Shown one piece after another: positions 1-5,801 of a stretch of 7,004 bases of DNA (its first letter is position 1; each line of letters starts with the position of its first letter). The notes under the pieces were generated by a model. The model did not search any database. It was not told where the DNA came from and saw nothing but the letters and a program-made list of their open reading frames with translations. The translations under genes were made by a program, and so were the position numbers. Source of the DNA: Chloroflexota bacterium (GTDB lineage: Bacteria > Chloroflexota > Dehalococcoidia > SHYB01 > JACPQI01); contig JACPQI010000025.1 in NCBI GenBank assembly GCA_016190545.1, positions 1 to 7,004 on the forward strand, read 5' to 3'.

Positions 1-274
<274 letters not shown>

Positions 275-288
275 TTAATTCAGCCTAT

Positions 289-1644
289 CTATTCGTGCGC
301 CTTTGCATGGGCGTGTTCGCCGCCACTCTCGTGACTTTCCGTGGCGATGAGAGCGAAGATCAAAATGAGTATCGCGAAGACCGTCGCCTGGATGAACCCG
401 AAGAACAGCTCGAAAACGAAGGGCAGCACACCAACGATGAGGGGAGATAGGAACAGGAAGACGATGATGAGAACCTCTCCCGCCAGGGTGTTTCCAAATA
501 GACGAAACGAGAAGCTGATGACCTTGGCGATCTCGCTGAATATCTCCAGGATGCCGACGAAGAAATCGATGAACTTACCACGTCGCAATGCGCCCAGGTT
601 GAAAAAGCGGCCAGCATAGCTGAAGAAGCCGTTGCTGCGGATACCCCAGATCTCCACCATGAACATGCCCACCAGGGCCAGAGAGAGGGTGCTCATGAGG
701 TCGGTCATGGCGCTTCGGAAATAAGGCAGCAGCAGCCCCGCAGACTTGCCTTCTTTGATGCCCAGCTCATCACGGAGGCTGGCGTCGAGCATGGCTGTGG
801 CGGTGGCCCCGCCAAGCCCATCGACCTGCTCCAGCAAAGCCTTCTCCGTGTCTTTGTCCTCCAGTCCCAGCCGAACAACTTGCTGCTTGAGCGCGGCCTG
901 TGTCGCCGGGGTGATGGGTCCATGCTCCAGAGTGTCAGTGATCTGCTGGAACACCAGATATTTCTTGGCGTCCACTTCCTTTTTGAGGTTGAAGCGAAGG
1001 CCCACAGGCAGCATGGACATGCCGCCGACCCGGTTGAAGAGGAAGAGTTTCTCCTTTGCCAGGTCCGCATCGATCTCCCTGACCAGGGGCTCGTCGGTCA
1101 GCTCGCCTTCAACATAGAGTTCGGCAGTATGCTTGGCGTCCTCTGTAGAGAGGCCCTTATAGCGCTCATTGTCCTTGATGACCTTTTCCGCCTTGTCGTG
1201 AATGACATGGTCGGCCTTTTCCACTTTGCCAATGAAGCCGTAGAGCGGAATGAGGCCCAACCAGTTAGAGACAAGGATGAAAAGGAAGATGGAGGCGACC
1301 ACGGGGTAGAACCGGCGCCCGCGCTCTTTGCCGGCGACGCTCTCCACAAAACCGAGGGTGACCTCAATCAGCCCTTCAAACAGGCCCTGGAACCGATTGC
1401 GCGGCACGAGGCTGAGCTTCCGCGTGGCGAGGAAGGCCAGGAGCAGGACAACGGCTATGGCGATCCAGGCGGAGATAGTGGTGTTGGTCAGGTCCCACAC
1501 GCCGAAGAGGTCATTGACAATAGCTTCACCATGAAGGGTAATCGGGGGGATAGGGGTATTGAGGAAGAGCCAACCAAAAGCGATAGCAGCGACAACGCCA
1601 AGGATGATGGCAAGCAGCTTCGGCTTTCGGAGCAGGCCTCTCAC
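289..1644 (-). CDS. atpB: ATP synthase F0 subunit a with large insertion
   Basis: Subunit a forms the two proton half-channels beside the c-ring. The C-terminal half is canonical: SFSFRLFGNTLAGE (377-390) contains the essential Arg381 (E. coli Arg210), Asn385 and Glu390 (E. coli Glu219), and GFIQATVF (416-423) contains Gln419 (E. coli Gln252). Helices are visible at about 9-29, 56-73, 113-135, 310-334, 390-410 and 413-434, and the tail is His-rich. The protein is 451 residues, whereas the family is usually about 230-300. The excess is mainly a charged, non-membrane block at about 138-303, between the helix ending NWLGLIPL and the FRSAMTDLMSTLSLAL helix. The frame is uninterrupted, so this is a true insertion and not a frameshift artefact. 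The GTG start overlaps the atpZ-like stop as GTGA. An in-frame TAA lies seven codons upstream of the GTG (six codons lie between them), so no earlier start is possible. Confidence 0.95.
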   Translation of the reverse strand: MRGLLRKPKLLAIILGVVAAIAFGWLFLNTPIPPITLHGEAIVNDLFGVWDLTNTTISAWIAIAVVLLLAFLATRKLSLVPRNRFQGLFEGLIEVTLGFVESVAGKERGRRFYPVVASIFLFILVSNWLGLIPLYGFIGKVEKADHVIHDKAEKVIKDNERYKGLSTEDAKHTAELYVEGELTDEPLVREIDADLAKEKLFLFNRVGGMSMLPVGLRFNLKKEVDAKKYLVFQQITDTLEHGPITPATQAALKQQVVRLGLEDKDTEKALLEQVDGLGGATATAMLDASLRDELGIKEGKSAGLLLPYFRSAMTDLMSTLSLALVGMFMVEIWGIRSNGFFSYAGRFFNLGALRRGKFIDFFVGILEIFSEIAKVISFSFRLFGNTLAGEVLIIVFLFLSPLIVGVLPFVFELFFGFIQATVFAILILIFALIATESHESGGEHAHAKAHE

Positions 1645-1901
1645 TCCTGTTTCTTCTCCCCGTTATTTCTTCGCCGGTAGGGCCGCAGCAAACGAAACAT
1701 GCCTACAAACCCCAGGGCCGACCCCAGCAGCAACCCAACGATTAAGAAAGTCGGCTTTGTATTGAAGACCCGGTCAAGCCATATCCCTACAAGGATGCCC
1801 CCCACCACCATGATGGCAAAGTACCACCCGAACCCGAGCAGCCGGTAAACGTCTTCTCTGCGCAGTGCGGGAGGCCTCTTGTCCTGGCCACGATTGCGCA
1901 T
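1641..1901 (-). CDS. AtpZ/AtpI-family ATP synthase accessory membrane protein
   Basis: This small two-helix protein (86 residues from the chosen ATG) is the first gene of the atp operon. Proteins of this type precede atpB in many bacteria and have been linked to c-ring assembly or to Mg2+/Ca2+ transport. After a basic N-terminus, helix 1 covers about 22-42 and ends in the family-typical GGILVGIWLD (34-43). A short NTKP turn follows, then helix 2 (about 50-70) with GLLLGSALGF, and a basic C-terminal tail. The reading frame stays open to an ATG at 1985, but those 28 extra residues look non-conserved and cover a hairpin and a promoter-like sequence, so I prefer the ATG at 1901. The Shine-Dalgarno is weak (AAGGA, 12 nt away). 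Its TGA overlaps the atpB GTG, which suggests translational coupling. Confidence 0.85.
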   Translation of the reverse strand: MRNRGQDKRPPALRREDVYRLLGFGWYFAIMVVGGILVGIWLDRVFNTKPTFLIVGLLLGSALGFVGMFRLLRPYRRRNNGEKKQE

Positions 1902-1928
1902 CGTATCACAAAGTCCTTGGGGGGTCAA
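1900..1928 (-). promoter_or_regulatory. candidate promoter of the atp operon
   Basis: On the minus strand TTGACC (1928-1923) and TACGAT (1905-1900) are separated by exactly 17 bp. The -35 matches the sigma-70 consensus at 5 of 6 bases and the -10 at 4 of 6. The -35 lies inside the perfect palindrome GGGGTTGACCCC (1921-1932), which could be an operator. A difficulty is that the predicted transcription start, near 1893, falls just inside the preferred atpZ-like start at 1901. Either that start or this promoter may be wrong. Confidence 0.4.
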
Positions 1929-1939
1929 CCCCGCTATTG

Positions 1940-1969
1940 GTTGGCTATCCGGCGCAGCCGATGGCCAAC
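1940..1969. repeat. strong inverted repeat (hairpin) upstream of atp operon
   Basis: Arms 1940-1953 and 1957-1969 pair around the trinucleotide GCA. There are 13 pairs (one a G·T) with a single bulged base at 1949. The inner stem is CGGC/GCCG and the outer stem GTTGGC/GCCAAC. No T-tract follows on either strand, so it is not a standard intrinsic terminator. It lies between the bifunctional nuclease gene and the candidate atp promoter, 11 bp upstream of the -35. Confidence 0.55.
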
Positions 1970-1998
1970 GCCATGTGCCAGGCATGAAATGGGGCGTT

Positions 1999-2022
1999 CG
2001 AAACCGGTTGCTGGCTGTTTCG
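1999..2022. repeat. short inverted repeat after the nuclease gene
   Basis: CGAAAC (1999-2004) and GTTTCG (2017-2022) form a 6-bp stem around a 12-nt loop, starting 14 nt past the bifunctional nuclease stop. The palindromes TTCGAA (1997-2002) and AACCGGTT (2002-2009) overlap it. There is no downstream T-run, so termination is possible but unproven. Confidence 0.25.
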
Positions 2023-2036
2023 GGGAGGCGGTCTTT

Positions 2037-2585
2037 TTAGGACTTGCTCTTCCCCTCCCCTAGGTCTCCCAGGTCCAAGCTGTCGACGAACTCGCGGAAA
2101 GCGGACAGGCGCTTCAACTCTTCCTCGTCCACTTTCTTGCCTTCTCCCTTGCCCGGCGGCTGCTCAATAGGCTTGCCCGTCTCCTTATCCAGATAGATGC
2201 CGGCCTTCTCCAGCACAGCCTCCTCCGCAAAGATGGGGGCCTTGGTGCGCACGGCCAAGGCGATGGCGTCGCTGGGGCGGGAGTCCACCTCTTGCTTCTT
2301 GCCGTTCACGTCCAGAATGATTTTGGCGAAGAAGGTGTCATTGGTCAAGTCGCTGACCACCACTGACTCGACAACCCCGCCCAGCGACTGCAGGATATTG
2401 CGTAGCAGGTCATGGGTCAGAGGCCGCGGCACTTGCACGTCCTGGAGCCGCACCGCAATGGCATCCGCCTCGGCAGGACCGATCCAAATCGGCAGGTAGC
2501 GGTCGGTGTCCTTCTCCTTGAGAATCACCACCCGCTGGTAGTTCATGAGGCTGACTCGGATGCTATCGACTGACAGCTCTTTCAT
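2037..2585 (-). CDS. DUF151 bifunctional nuclease-domain protein
   Basis: This 182-residue protein belongs to the BFN/DUF151 family, small cytoplasmic proteins widespread in bacteria and plants. A plant member has reported DNase and RNase activity, but the bacterial role is poorly defined. Family blocks appear in order: YQRVVILKE (16-24), LPIWIGPAEADAIA (31-44), RPLTHDLLRNILQSLGG (54-70), NDTFFAKIIL (82-91) and DSRPSDAIALAVRTKAPIFA (101-120). A proline/lysine linker and an acidic amphipathic tail (about 153-176, EEELKRLSAFREFVDSLDLGD) follow, as in many relatives. The frame extends three codons further to a TTG, but the Shine-Dalgarno abuts that TTG and lies 9 nt from the ATG at 2585, which is chosen. 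It has its own strong promoter. Confidence 0.93.
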   Translation of the reverse strand: MKELSVDSIRVSLMNYQRVVILKEKDTDRYLPIWIGPAEADAIAVRLQDVQVPRPLTHDLLRNILQSLGGVVESVVVSDLTNDTFFAKIILDVNGKKQEVDSRPSDAIALAVRTKAPIFAEEAVLEKAGIYLDKETGKPIEQPPGKGEGKKVDEEELKRLSAFREFVDSLDLGDLGEGKSKS

Positions 2586-2594
2586 GCCGCACAA

Positions 2595-2601
2595 CCCTCC
2601 T
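2595..2601 (-). promoter_or_regulatory. Shine-Dalgarno of the DUF151 gene
   Basis: AGGAGGG on the minus strand ends 9 nt before the ATG at 2585. It touches the in-frame TTG at 2594 directly, which rules that codon out as the start. Confidence 0.75.
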
Positions 2602-2618
2602 AGCCCTACGTTCTTGTA

Positions 2619-2647
2619 ATTGTAATGAAGCCCTTGAGGGGTGTCAA
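2619..2647 (-). promoter_or_regulatory. near-consensus sigma-70 promoter for DUF151 gene
   Basis: On the minus strand a perfect TTGACA (2647-2642) is followed after exactly 17 bp by TACAAT (2624-2619, 5 of 6 matches). Transcription is predicted to begin near 2612, giving a 5' leader of about 27 nt with the Shine-Dalgarno inside it. The spacer holds CCCTCAAGGG, a short dyad that could be an operator. This is the best-matching promoter in the window. Confidence 0.8.
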
Positions 2648-2660
2648 TGAAGGAGTATCC

Positions 2661-2718
2661 ATAGGAAGTCCTATCTCCGCACGGCCTCGGGCGCCGTTCG
2701 CGTCGCTTCTAGGACTTC
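2661..2718. repeat. nested inverted repeats between DUF951 and DUF151 genes
   Basis: A perfect 9-bp inverted pair, GAAGTCCTA (2665-2673) and TAGGACTTC (2710-2718), encloses a 36-nt GC-rich loop. The loop contains an inner pair, ACGGC (2681-2685) and GCCGT (2693-2697). One arm also forms a competing compact palindrome, ATAGGAAGTCCTAT (2661-2674). The distal arm overlaps the DUF951 stop codon. A run of T is absent, so this could be a non-canonical terminator, an mRNA end-protecting structure or an attenuator-like switch. Confidence 0.45.
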
Positions 2719-2912
2719 TCGGGCCGGACCATTTCCTTCTCAAGCCGGCTGCGGGGCAACAGCACACGCCGCCCGCACCCCAGGCAGCGCAGCCCGATGT
2801 CCGCTCCAAGCCGCACCACCTCCCAGCGCCGCTCGCCGCAGGGGTGGGTCTTGCGGAGCTGCACTACCTGGCCCAGCCGGAGGTCCACAGGTTCTTCCAC
2901 CGTACGCCTCAC
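2709..2912 (-). CDS. DUF951 small zinc-ribbon-like protein
   Basis: A 67-residue protein of the DUF951 family, found mainly in Firmicutes and Chloroflexota and of unknown function. The whole family core is visible: [18 protein letters not shown] (9-26), [19 protein letters not shown] (30-48) and [11 protein letters not shown] (50-60). His23, Cys25, Cys43 and Cys46 form a probable metal site, suggesting nucleic-acid binding by analogy only. The GTG at 2912 overlaps the pyrF stop as GTGA, pointing to translational coupling. The in-frame GTG at 2900 has GAGG 6 nt before it and could be the real start (63 residues). A longer frame extends back into pyrF, but only this C-terminal part resembles a protein family. 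Confidence 0.88.
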   Translation of the reverse strand: MRRTVEEPVDLRLGQVVQLRKTHPCGERRWEVVRLGADIGLRCLGCGRRVLLPRSRLEKEMVRPEKS

Positions 2913-3727
2913 GTCAGCGTGCTGCGTACGCGGTTGATGCGGCCGCGGACTTCCTGCGCCACGCTCCGGGCCGCTTCCGCATAGTCGTTTCCTTTGGAGG
3001 CGTACAGCACCTGGCGAGAGGTGTTCACCAGGAGCCCGCCGCCATGCGCGTCGACGCCATAGCGCACGGCCTGCTCCAGGTCGCCGCCTTGGGCGCCCAC
3101 GCCCGGCACCAGGAGAGGCAGAGAAGGACATAGCGCGCGCACCTGTCGCAACTCCTCCGGCTGCGTGGCGCCGACCACCAGGCCCACGTTGCCGCCCTCA
3201 TCCCATTCTTTCGCTTTCAGCGCCACAACCTGATAGAGCGGTCGTGTCTCGCCGGCGTAGAGGCAAAGCAGCGACTGAAGGTCGGCGGCGCCCGGGTTGC
3301 TGGTGCGGCACAGGACAAAGACACCCCGCCCCTCCCGCTCCAGGAACGGCCTCAGAGAATCGCGGCCCAGGTAAGGGTTCACGGTCACTGCATCGAAGTT
3401 GTACTCATCGATCAGCGCCTTGGCGTGGAAGCGGGCGGTGTGCTCCACATCGCCGCGCTTGGCGTCGCCGATGGCCAGCACCCCGTGAGCATGGATAAGG
3501 TCGACAGCCTGTCGGAGCAGCTGGTGGCCCTCCGCGCCGAGCGCCTCGTAGAAGGCCAGGTTCGGCTTGAAGGCGCAAGCCAGGTCGTGCGTGGCCTCGA
3601 TGATAGCGCGCTGGAAGGCAGCCACATCCTTCACGGGCATGAGCTGCGGGTCTGGGTCCAGGCCCACGCAGAGCAGGCTATCGGCTTTCTGTGACGCGGC
3701 GTGCAGTCGTTCAGCGAACGATGGCAT
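2909..3727 (-). CDS. pyrF: orotidine 5'-phosphate decarboxylase (group 2)
   Basis: PyrF decarboxylates OMP to UMP, the last step of de novo pyrimidine synthesis, in the cytoplasm. The chosen product is 272 residues, normal for this longer group. Catalytic residues are clear: Lys54 in AFKPN (52-56) and the DAKRGD block (88-93, Asp88, Lys90, Asp93). The phosphate-binding part of the barrel shows VGATQPEEL (185-193), [10 protein letters not shown] (207-216) and [10 protein letters not shown] (235-244, Arg238). The frame is open further upstream to 3856, but that part runs into the divergent glcF-like gene and is not PyrF-like. ATG 3739 and ATG 3727 are both possible, neither has a clear Shine-Dalgarno, and 3727 gives the family-like MPSFAERL start. 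DUF951 overlaps its stop. Confidence 0.95.
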   Translation of the reverse strand: MPSFAERLHAASQKADSLLCVGLDPDPQLMPVKDVAAFQRAIIEATHDLACAFKPNLAFYEALGAEGHQLLRQAVDLIHAHGVLAIGDAKRGDVEHTARFHAKALIDEYNFDAVTVNPYLGRDSLRPFLEREGRGVFVLCRTSNPGAADLQSLLCLYAGETRPLYQVVALKAKEWDEGGNVGLVVGATQPEELRQVRALCPSLPLLVPGVGAQGGDLEQAVRYGVDAHGGGLLVNTSRQVLYASKGNDYAEAARSVAQEVRGRINRVRSTLT

Positions 3728-3767
3728 GGCAGTACGCATGGTAACACAGCGGCGCCCAGCGTAGTCA

Positions 3768-3785
3768 GTCCTATAATGAGAGGAC
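3768..3785 (+). promoter_or_regulatory. -10 box within a dyad, start of glcF transcription
   Basis: A perfect TATAAT (3772-3777) lies in the pyrF/glcF divergent gap, with no recognisable -35 at 16-18 bp. It is flanked by an inverted repeat, GTCCT (3768-3772) and AGGAC (3781-3785), that would overlap polymerase contact and may be an operator. The expected transcription start, about 3783-3786, coincides with the GTG at 3786. Confidence 0.5.
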
Positions 3786-5087
3786 GTGCGAAGGAGGCGC
3801 CCTATTACGCAGTCCAGTCCGCTGCCGCTGGACACAGCCAACCTGGACCGGTGCAACCAGTGCGGGATGTGCCTGCCGGTCTGCCCTACCTATCGCGATA
3901 CCGGCGTGGAAACGCAGTCGCCCCGGGGCCGCATCGCGTTGATACGGGCCGCCGCGACCGGGAGTCTGGCCTGGGGCGAAGGGCTGGCCGAGCACATGCG
4001 CCACTGCCTCTACTGCATGGCTTGCGAGAGCGCGTGTCCGTCCGGCGTCCAGATCGCCCACCGTATCGCCGAGGCCCGGGCCATTGTTGCGTCGCAACGC
4101 CGTCCGCCATTGATGAAGCGCATTGTCTTGAGATACGTGCTGACGCAGCCACGGCTGTTGGAAGCCTCCGTATGGCCGATGCGCCTGTACCAGCGGCTGG
4201 GCATCCAGTGGCTTGTCCACCGCGCCGGTCTCGTGCGGCTGCTTCCCAGGCGGCTGCGCAAGCTGGAGTCGTACCTGCCGCTGCTCCCCTGGCGACCGCT
4301 CCTGCGCCGGTTGCCCGAAGTGTCTCCGGCGGAAGGTGTGAGACAGCGTCGGGTGGGGTTCTTTTTGGGGTGTGTCATGAGCCTGGTCTTCGCCGAGGCC
4401 AGCAAGGCGACGGTTGAGGTGCTGCAAAGCAACGGGTGCGAGGTGGTGACGCCCAAGGCGCAGAAATGCTGCGGCGCGCCCCACGAGTCGGAAGGCGATG
4501 TGGCGACGCTCAAGGCCTTGGCCCGCCACAACATCGACGTATTCGAGGCGGTGGGTGTGGAGGTGGTCGTGGCCGACTGCGCGGCATGCAGCGCCACGCT
4601 CAAGAGCTATGGCCGTCTCCTGCGGGACGAGCCCGCGTACCGAGAGCGAGCGGCGGCGTTCAGCGCCAGGGCCAAGGACATCACGGAGCTGCTGACCGCT
4701 ATCCCGCTGCGCGAGCCGCTGGCGGAGGTGGGCAAGCGCATCACGTACCATGAGGCCTGCCATCTCTGCCATGCCCAGGGCATTTCCGCGCAGCCGCGGG
4801 CGCTTCTTCAGCGGGTGCCGGGCGCGCGCTTCACGGAACTGCCGGAAGCGACCTGGTGCTGCGGGAGTGCGGGGAGCTACGTCCTCACTCACCACGAGCG
4901 CTCAGAGACGGTGCTGGCCCATAAGATGGAGAAGGTAGCGGCATCCGGGGCCGAAACCGTGGTGACGACCAACCCAGGGTGTTTGCTCCAGCTCTGCTAT
5001 GGCGCAAGGAAGCATAAGGTGCCGGTTGAGGTGGCGCACCTGAGCGAGGTCCTGCGGGACTCCTACACGCTACCGCCGCAACGCTGA
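3786..5087 (+). CDS. glcF: GlcF-like glycolate/lactate oxidase Fe-S subunit
   Basis: This is a LutA/GlcF-type protein of 433 residues with the full family layout. The N-terminus has two [4Fe-4S] motifs, CxxCxxCxxxCP at Cys23-26-29-33 and Cys74-77-80-84. Two cysteine-rich CCG domains follow. The first has Cys196, CCGAPH (228-233) and CAAC (265-268). The second has CHLC (325-328), CCGSAGSY (358-365) and NPGCLLQL (396-403). Such subunits pass electrons from a flavin 2-hydroxyacid dehydrogenase toward the quinone pool; 'GlcF' rests on the CCGSAG and NPGC blocks. No GlcD/GlcE partner is in the window, so the true substrate is unknown, and heterodisulfide-reductase-like roles are possible. The start is uncertain: GTG 3786 or a non-canonical ATT at 3804. 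It diverges from pyrF. Confidence 0.88.
   Translation: MRRRRPITQSSPLPLDTANLDRCNQCGMCLPVCPTYRDTGVETQSPRGRIALIRAAATGSLAWGEGLAEHMRHCLYCMACESACPSGVQIAHRIAEARAIVASQRRPPLMKRIVLRYVLTQPRLLEASVWPMRLYQRLGIQWLVHRAGLVRLLPRRLRKLESYLPLLPWRPLLRRLPEVSPAEGVRQRRVGFFLGCVMSLVFAEASKATVEVLQSNGCEVVTPKAQKCCGAPHESEGDVATLKALARHNIDVFEAVGVEVVVADCAACSATLKSYGRLLRDEPAYRERAAAFSARAKDITELLTAIPLREPLAEVGKRITYHEACHLCHAQGISAQPRALLQRVPGARFTELPEATWCCGSAGSYVLTHHERSETVLAHKMEKVAASGAETVVTTNPGCLLQLCYGARKHKVPVEVAHLSEVLRDSYTLPPQR
3791..3797 (+). promoter_or_regulatory. consensus Shine-Dalgarno inside glcF 5' end
   Basis: AAGGAGG is followed after 6 nt by an in-frame ATT codon (3804-3806), the ideal spacing for a start. No ATG, GTG or TTG occurs in frame between 3789 and the first Fe-S cysteine. 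The site therefore either serves ATT initiation or is a chance result of the Arg-rich codons after GTG 3786. Confidence 0.45.
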
Positions 5088-5090
5088 CCT

Positions 5091-5780
5091 ATGCGATTCA
5101 CGCCTCGCCTCGTGCCAGCGGTATTTGTCCGCCGCCCGAACCGTTTTGTCGCGGTGGTCCGTAGAGGAGGCCAGGATGTCCTGGTACACGTGGCGAACAC
5201 GGGGCGCATGCGTGAACTGCTCGTCGCGGGGAACGAGGTGTACCTGTCGCCCGCCCCTGGCGTGGGCCGCAAGACAGCGTACGACCTGAAATTGGCGCGC
5301 ATTACGGGAGCGCTGGTATGCACAGACGCTCGCCTGCCGCCCTTGCTGGTGCGGGAGGCAGTCCAGAGGGGGAGGACGGCCTCTTTTACAGGCAGCCAGA
5401 TAGTGCGCCATGAGCCTGCCTTCGGCCACGGGCGCTTCGACCTGCTGCTACAGGAGGGCTCCCGCTTGTGCTATGTAGAAACCAAATGCGTCACATTGGT
5501 GGAACGGGGGTGCGGCCTCTTTCCAGACGCGCCGACGGAGCGTGGGCGACGTCATCTAGATTCGCTGACGGATGCGGTGCGGGCTGGACGTCGTGGGGCC
5601 GTAGTCTTCGTCATACAGCGGGAGGACGCCACCACCTTCTCGCCCCACGAGCGGATGGACCCCCTTTTTGCCGAGGCGCTCAGACGCGCCGCGGTGTCCG
5701 GCGTGGAGGTATACGCCTATCGCTGCCGCGTCACTCCTCGGCAGATTGCCATCGCCTCGTCCGTGCCAGTGCGGTTGTGA
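5091..5780 (+). CDS. sfsA: SfsA family protein (sugar fermentation stimulation protein A)
   Basis: A 229-residue full-length SfsA. The name comes from an E. coli maltose-metabolism phenotype; the molecular function is not settled, with DNA binding reported and a restriction-nuclease-like fold proposed. Family blocks in order are RPNRF (15-19), HVANTGRM (33-40), GRFDLLL (114-120), YVETKCVTL (128-136) and FPDAPTERGRRHLDSL (144-159), then a beta strand ending VFVIQRED (172-179). Asp117 with Glu130 and Lys132 matches the D...ExK spacing of PD-(D/E)xK nucleases; most relatives have VEVKSVTL where this has VETKCVTL. The ATG is only 3 nt after the glcF stop, without a Shine-Dalgarno, so it probably depends on coupled translation. 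Confidence 0.94.
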   Translation: MRFTPRLVPAVFVRRPNRFVAVVRRGGQDVLVHVANTGRMRELLVAGNEVYLSPAPGVGRKTAYDLKLARITGALVCTDARLPPLLVREAVQRGRTASFTGSQIVRHEPAFGHGRFDLLLQEGSRLCYVETKCVTLVERGCGLFPDAPTERGRRHLDSLTDAVRAGRRGAVVFVIQREDATTFSPHERMDPLFAEALRRAAVSGVEVYAYRCRVTPRQIAIASSVPVRL

Positions 5781-5788
5781 CCTGGGGA

Positions 5789-5794
5789 TATAAT
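5789..5794 (+). promoter_or_regulatory. -10 box immediately before the glycosylase gene
   Basis: A perfect TATAAT lies in the 21-nt gap after sfsA and ends 7 nt before the ATG at 5802. Transcription from it would begin at about 5801-5802, giving a leaderless mRNA. No Shine-Dalgarno is present and no good -35 is seen at 16-18 bp. Confidence 0.45.
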
Positions 5795-5801
5795 CTCTCT
5801 C

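Noticed and set aside
880..1680. Plus-strand open frame (266 codons) opposite atpB, including the insertion
   Set aside because: It is antisense to an intact gene and acidic because it mirrors the basic and hydrophobic atpB codons. No start signal or family resemblance.
1889..1891. Leaderless GTG start after the TACGAT box of the atp operon
   Set aside because: The GTG is out of frame with the atpZ-like protein, so it cannot be its start.
1902..1985. Upstream extension of the atpZ-like protein
   Set aside because: It overlaps a promoter-like element and a strong hairpin, and the residues do not resemble the family N-terminus. Kept only as a possibility.
2913..3131. N-terminal extension of the DUF951 frame into pyrF
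   Set aside because: The extra residues are Arg/Gly/Pro-rich and overlap pyrF coding sequence; only the part from 2912 onward matches DUF951.
3728..3856. Upstream extension of pyrF
   Set aside because: It would overlap the 5' end of the divergent glcF-like gene and has no PyrF similarity.
3771..4895. Long antisense open frame (374 codons) opposite glcF
   Set aside because: It mirrors the codon phase of a strongly supported Fe-S protein gene in GC-rich DNA; the translation is Arg/Pro/His-rich and resembles no family.
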